Assembly (NCBI GenBank): GCA_002495885.1
Contig: DAHG01000018.1
Span: 1 to 6,843 of the forward strand
Direction of reading: 5' to 3'
DNA: 6,843 nucleotides
Source: Methanocellaceae archaeon UBA148
GTDB taxonomy: Archaea > Halobacteriota > UBA148
Under the pieces are notes generated by a model, which was not told where the DNA came from, did not search any database, and saw only the letters and a list, made by a program, of their open reading frames with translations. This document shows, in pieces, positions 5,359 to 6,843 of this stretch (position 1 is the first letter of the stretch; every line of letters starts with the position of its first letter). The position numbers and the translations under genes were made by a program.

Positions 5359-6843
5359 TCACTCCGTTGCTTTGTAGCTCATGCACATATTGTTGTTGTT
5401 CCTGTTGATCTCGCAGGCTCCGGCTATGGGCCGGTCCGATTTAACTACCGCGGACCCTGCAAATTCCACGCCCGCCATAATTCGGGGCCGGATAGCAGCC
5501 ACCCCGTTTGCCGGAATGGTCTGGCTGCCTGCATATAGCAATCCTCCTGCCCGGTCTCGCAGCTCCAGTTGTATGTTTGCGGGCTCGTCTGCAGGATTTT
5601 GAAGCATCAACCAGGATCTCCAGTTATCTGGATTGATAGTGTCTGTGAAGTCAGGATAGAATAGCTGATTTGAGCCTTGATCTATTGCACTATAGCTCAT
5701 GCACATATCGTTATTGTTCCTGTTGATCTCGCAGGCTCCGGCTATGGGCCGGTCGGATGTCACTACCGCTGACCCTGCAAATTCCACGCCCGCCAGATTT
5801 CGGGGCCGGATGGCAGCCACCCCGTTTGCCGGAATTGTCCGGCTGCCCGAATATCGCAATACTCCTGCCCGGTCTCGCAGCTCCAGTTGTATGTTTGCGG
5901 GCTCGTCTGAAGGATTTTGAAGCATCAGCCAGGATCTCCAGTTATCGGGATTGGTAGTGTCTGTGAAGTCAGGATAGAATAGCTGATTTGAGCCTTGATC
6001 TATTGCACCATAGCTCATGCACATATCGTTATTGTTCCTGTTGATCTCACATGTGCCGGCTATGGGCCGGTCGGATGTTACTACCGCGGACCCTGCAAAT
6101 TCCACGCCCGCCAGATTTCGGGGCCGGATGGCAGCCACTGCGTTAGCCGGAATGGTCTGGCTGCCCGAATATCGCAATACTCCTGTCCTGTCGCGCAGCT
6201 CCAGTTGTATGTTTGCTGCTTCGTCTGAAGGATTCTGAATCATCAGCCAGGATCTCCAGTTATCTGGATTGGTAGTGTCTGTGAAGTCAGGATAGAATAG
6301 CTGATTTGAGCCTTGATCTATTGCACTATAGCTCATGCACATATCGTTGTTATTCCTGTTGATCTCACAGGCTCCGGCTATGGGCCGGTCCGATGTCACT
6401 GCCGCGGACCCTGCAAATTCCACGCCCGCCAGATTTTTGGGCCGGATGGCAGCCACTGCGTTAGCCGGAATGGTCTGGCTGCCCGAATATCGCAATACTC
6501 CTGTCCTGTCGCGCAGCTCCAGTTGTATGTTTGCTGCTTCGTCTGAAGGATTCTGAATCATCAGCCAGGATCTCCAGTTATCTGGATTGGTAGTGTCTGT
6601 GAAATCGGGATAGTAAAGGGTCCATTCTTCTCGCTCGATAATCTCGACGGCTGCAGCTTCAGACCATCCCGATGTGGCGCCTCTACTGTCCGTGGCCATG
6701 GCCTTTATCTGATAGACACCTGCATTGGTCCAGCTATGAGACATGCTTGCAGTTGTCCCTGAATCAACAAAATCTGTGGAAGCGGTGCTTCCGTCCCCCC
6801 AATCGAAGGTGTACTTCACTTGATCCCCATCCGGATCAGATGC
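5359..6843 (-). CDS. PKD-domain surface protein with four 106-aa C-terminal repeats (5' end outside window)
   Basis: The frame is open from the right edge (first codons read ASDPDGDQVKYTFDWGDGS), so the internal GTG at 6819 is not the start. The visible 494 residues begin with most of a PKD domain, recognised by FDWGDGS, then SHSWTNAGVYQIKAMATDS and SGWSEAAAVEI. PKD domains are Ig-like folds common in methanogen surface proteins. Four tandem repeats follow, each opening L-Y/F-YPDFTDT, with NPDNWRSWLM, QNP-S/A-DE, IQLELRDR, GVEFAGSA, SDRPIAG and a C-x9-C pair (CEINRNNNDMC, Asn in the last copy) that could form a disulfide. The unit has the look of an all-beta adhesion or binding module of unknown name. 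No C-terminal anchor or sorting signal is visible; the protein stops five residues short of a full fourth unit. The gene is visibly more GC-rich than its neighbours. It is probably an exported adhesin or envelope protein. Confidence 0.85.
   Translation of the reverse strand, partial: ASDPDGDQVKYTFDWGDGSTASTDFVDSGTTASMSHSWTNAGVYQIKAMATDSRGATSGWSEAAAVEIIEREEWTLYYPDFTDTTNPDNWRSWLMIQNPSDEAANIQLELRDRTGVLRYSGSQTIPANAVAAIRPKNLAGVEFAGSAAVTSDRPIAGACEINRNNNDMCMSYSAIDQGSNQLFYPDFTDTTNPDNWRSWLMIQNPSDEAANIQLELRDRTGVLRYSGSQTIPANAVAAIRPRNLAGVEFAGSAVVTSDRPIAGTCEINRNNNDMCMSYGAIDQGSNQLFYPDFTDTTNPDNWRSWLMLQNPSDEPANIQLELRDRAGVLRYSGSRTIPANGVAAIRPRNLAGVEFAGSAVVTSDRPIAGACEINRNNNDMCMSYSAIDQGSNQLFYPDFTDTINPDNWRSWLMLQNPADEPANIQLELRDRAGGLLYAGSQTIPANGVAAIRPRIMAGVEFAGSAVVKSDRPIAGACEINRNNNNMCMSYKATE
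5362..6618 (-). repeat. Four 318-bp in-frame tandem repeats
   Basis: The units, in coding order, are 6618-6301, 6300-5983, 5982-5665 and 5664-5362 (the last 101 codons). Each full unit is exactly 106 codons. Units 1 and 2 differ at about five residues and are identical over about 165 bp (6121-6285 against 6439-6603). Units 3 and 4 share changes such as DEPAN, DRAG and NGVAA. The last unit is the most diverged (GGLLYAGS, RIMAGVEF, NNNNMC, then KATE). Confidence 0.95.

Noticed and set aside
5381..6556. Series of plus-strand frames of about 73-77 codons repeated every 318 bp
   Set aside because: They are antisense shadows of the tandem repeats in the minus-strand surface protein; their regular spacing simply mirrors the repeat unit.
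5362..6618. Repeats considered as a CRISPR-like or satellite array
   Set aside because: The 318-bp units are in frame, contiguous without spacers, and encode a conserved protein module.

Overview
The window looks like a surface-protein-rich, IS-scarred accessory stretch of an archaeal genome, most likely a methanogen of the Methanosarcinales/Methanothrix type. The signs are a PKD-domain exported protein with tandem repeats, an archaeal-style UPF0104/flippase-like membrane protein, A/T-run terminators without strong hairpins, TATA-like boxes upstream of genes, and an exported protein with several N-glycosylation sequons. The taxonomic call is inferred from sequence character and is not proven.

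Layout: (1) 1-101 holds the last 32 codons of a plus-strand gene that enters from the left, possibly a transposase tail. A 9-bp perfect hairpin lies between it and the next gene, which is convergent. (2) 226-2364 (minus) encodes a 712-aa secreted protein with a signal peptide, a tandem array of roughly 52-aa Ser/Gly/Ala-rich repeats carrying an N-x-E-G-D motif, and a C-terminal domain whose His and Cys positions resemble a clan CD (caspase/gingipain/CHAT-like) cysteine peptidase. (3) 2409-3407 (plus) is divergent from it across a very short shared promoter region. It encodes an unrecognised membrane-anchored or exported protein with a Cys-containing tail. (4) 3485-3911 (minus) is the wreck of an IS110-family transposase: frameshifted, carrying a nonsense codon, and missing its C-terminal half. 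Its gene-free upstream flank (3912-4225) contains an 11-bp inverted repeat, an 11-bp direct repeat and several small hairpins. This is where IS110 elements encode their bridge (seek) RNA. (5) 4226-5230 (minus) encodes a 334-aa polytopic membrane protein of the LPG-synthase-TM/flippase-like family. (6) 5359-6843 (minus, running off the right edge) is a large surface protein with a PKD domain followed by four 106-aa (318-bp) tandem repeats that are nearly identical in DNA.

Three of the four main genes are predicted to act at or outside the cell envelope, and the fourth is an integral membrane protein. No metabolic pathway or operon is evident: each gene appears to have its own control region. 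The most notable items are the putative secreted cysteine-peptidase-like domain on a repeat stalk, the possible relic bridge-RNA region of the dead IS110, and the 318-bp tandem repeat array with a 165-bp stretch of identity between two units.
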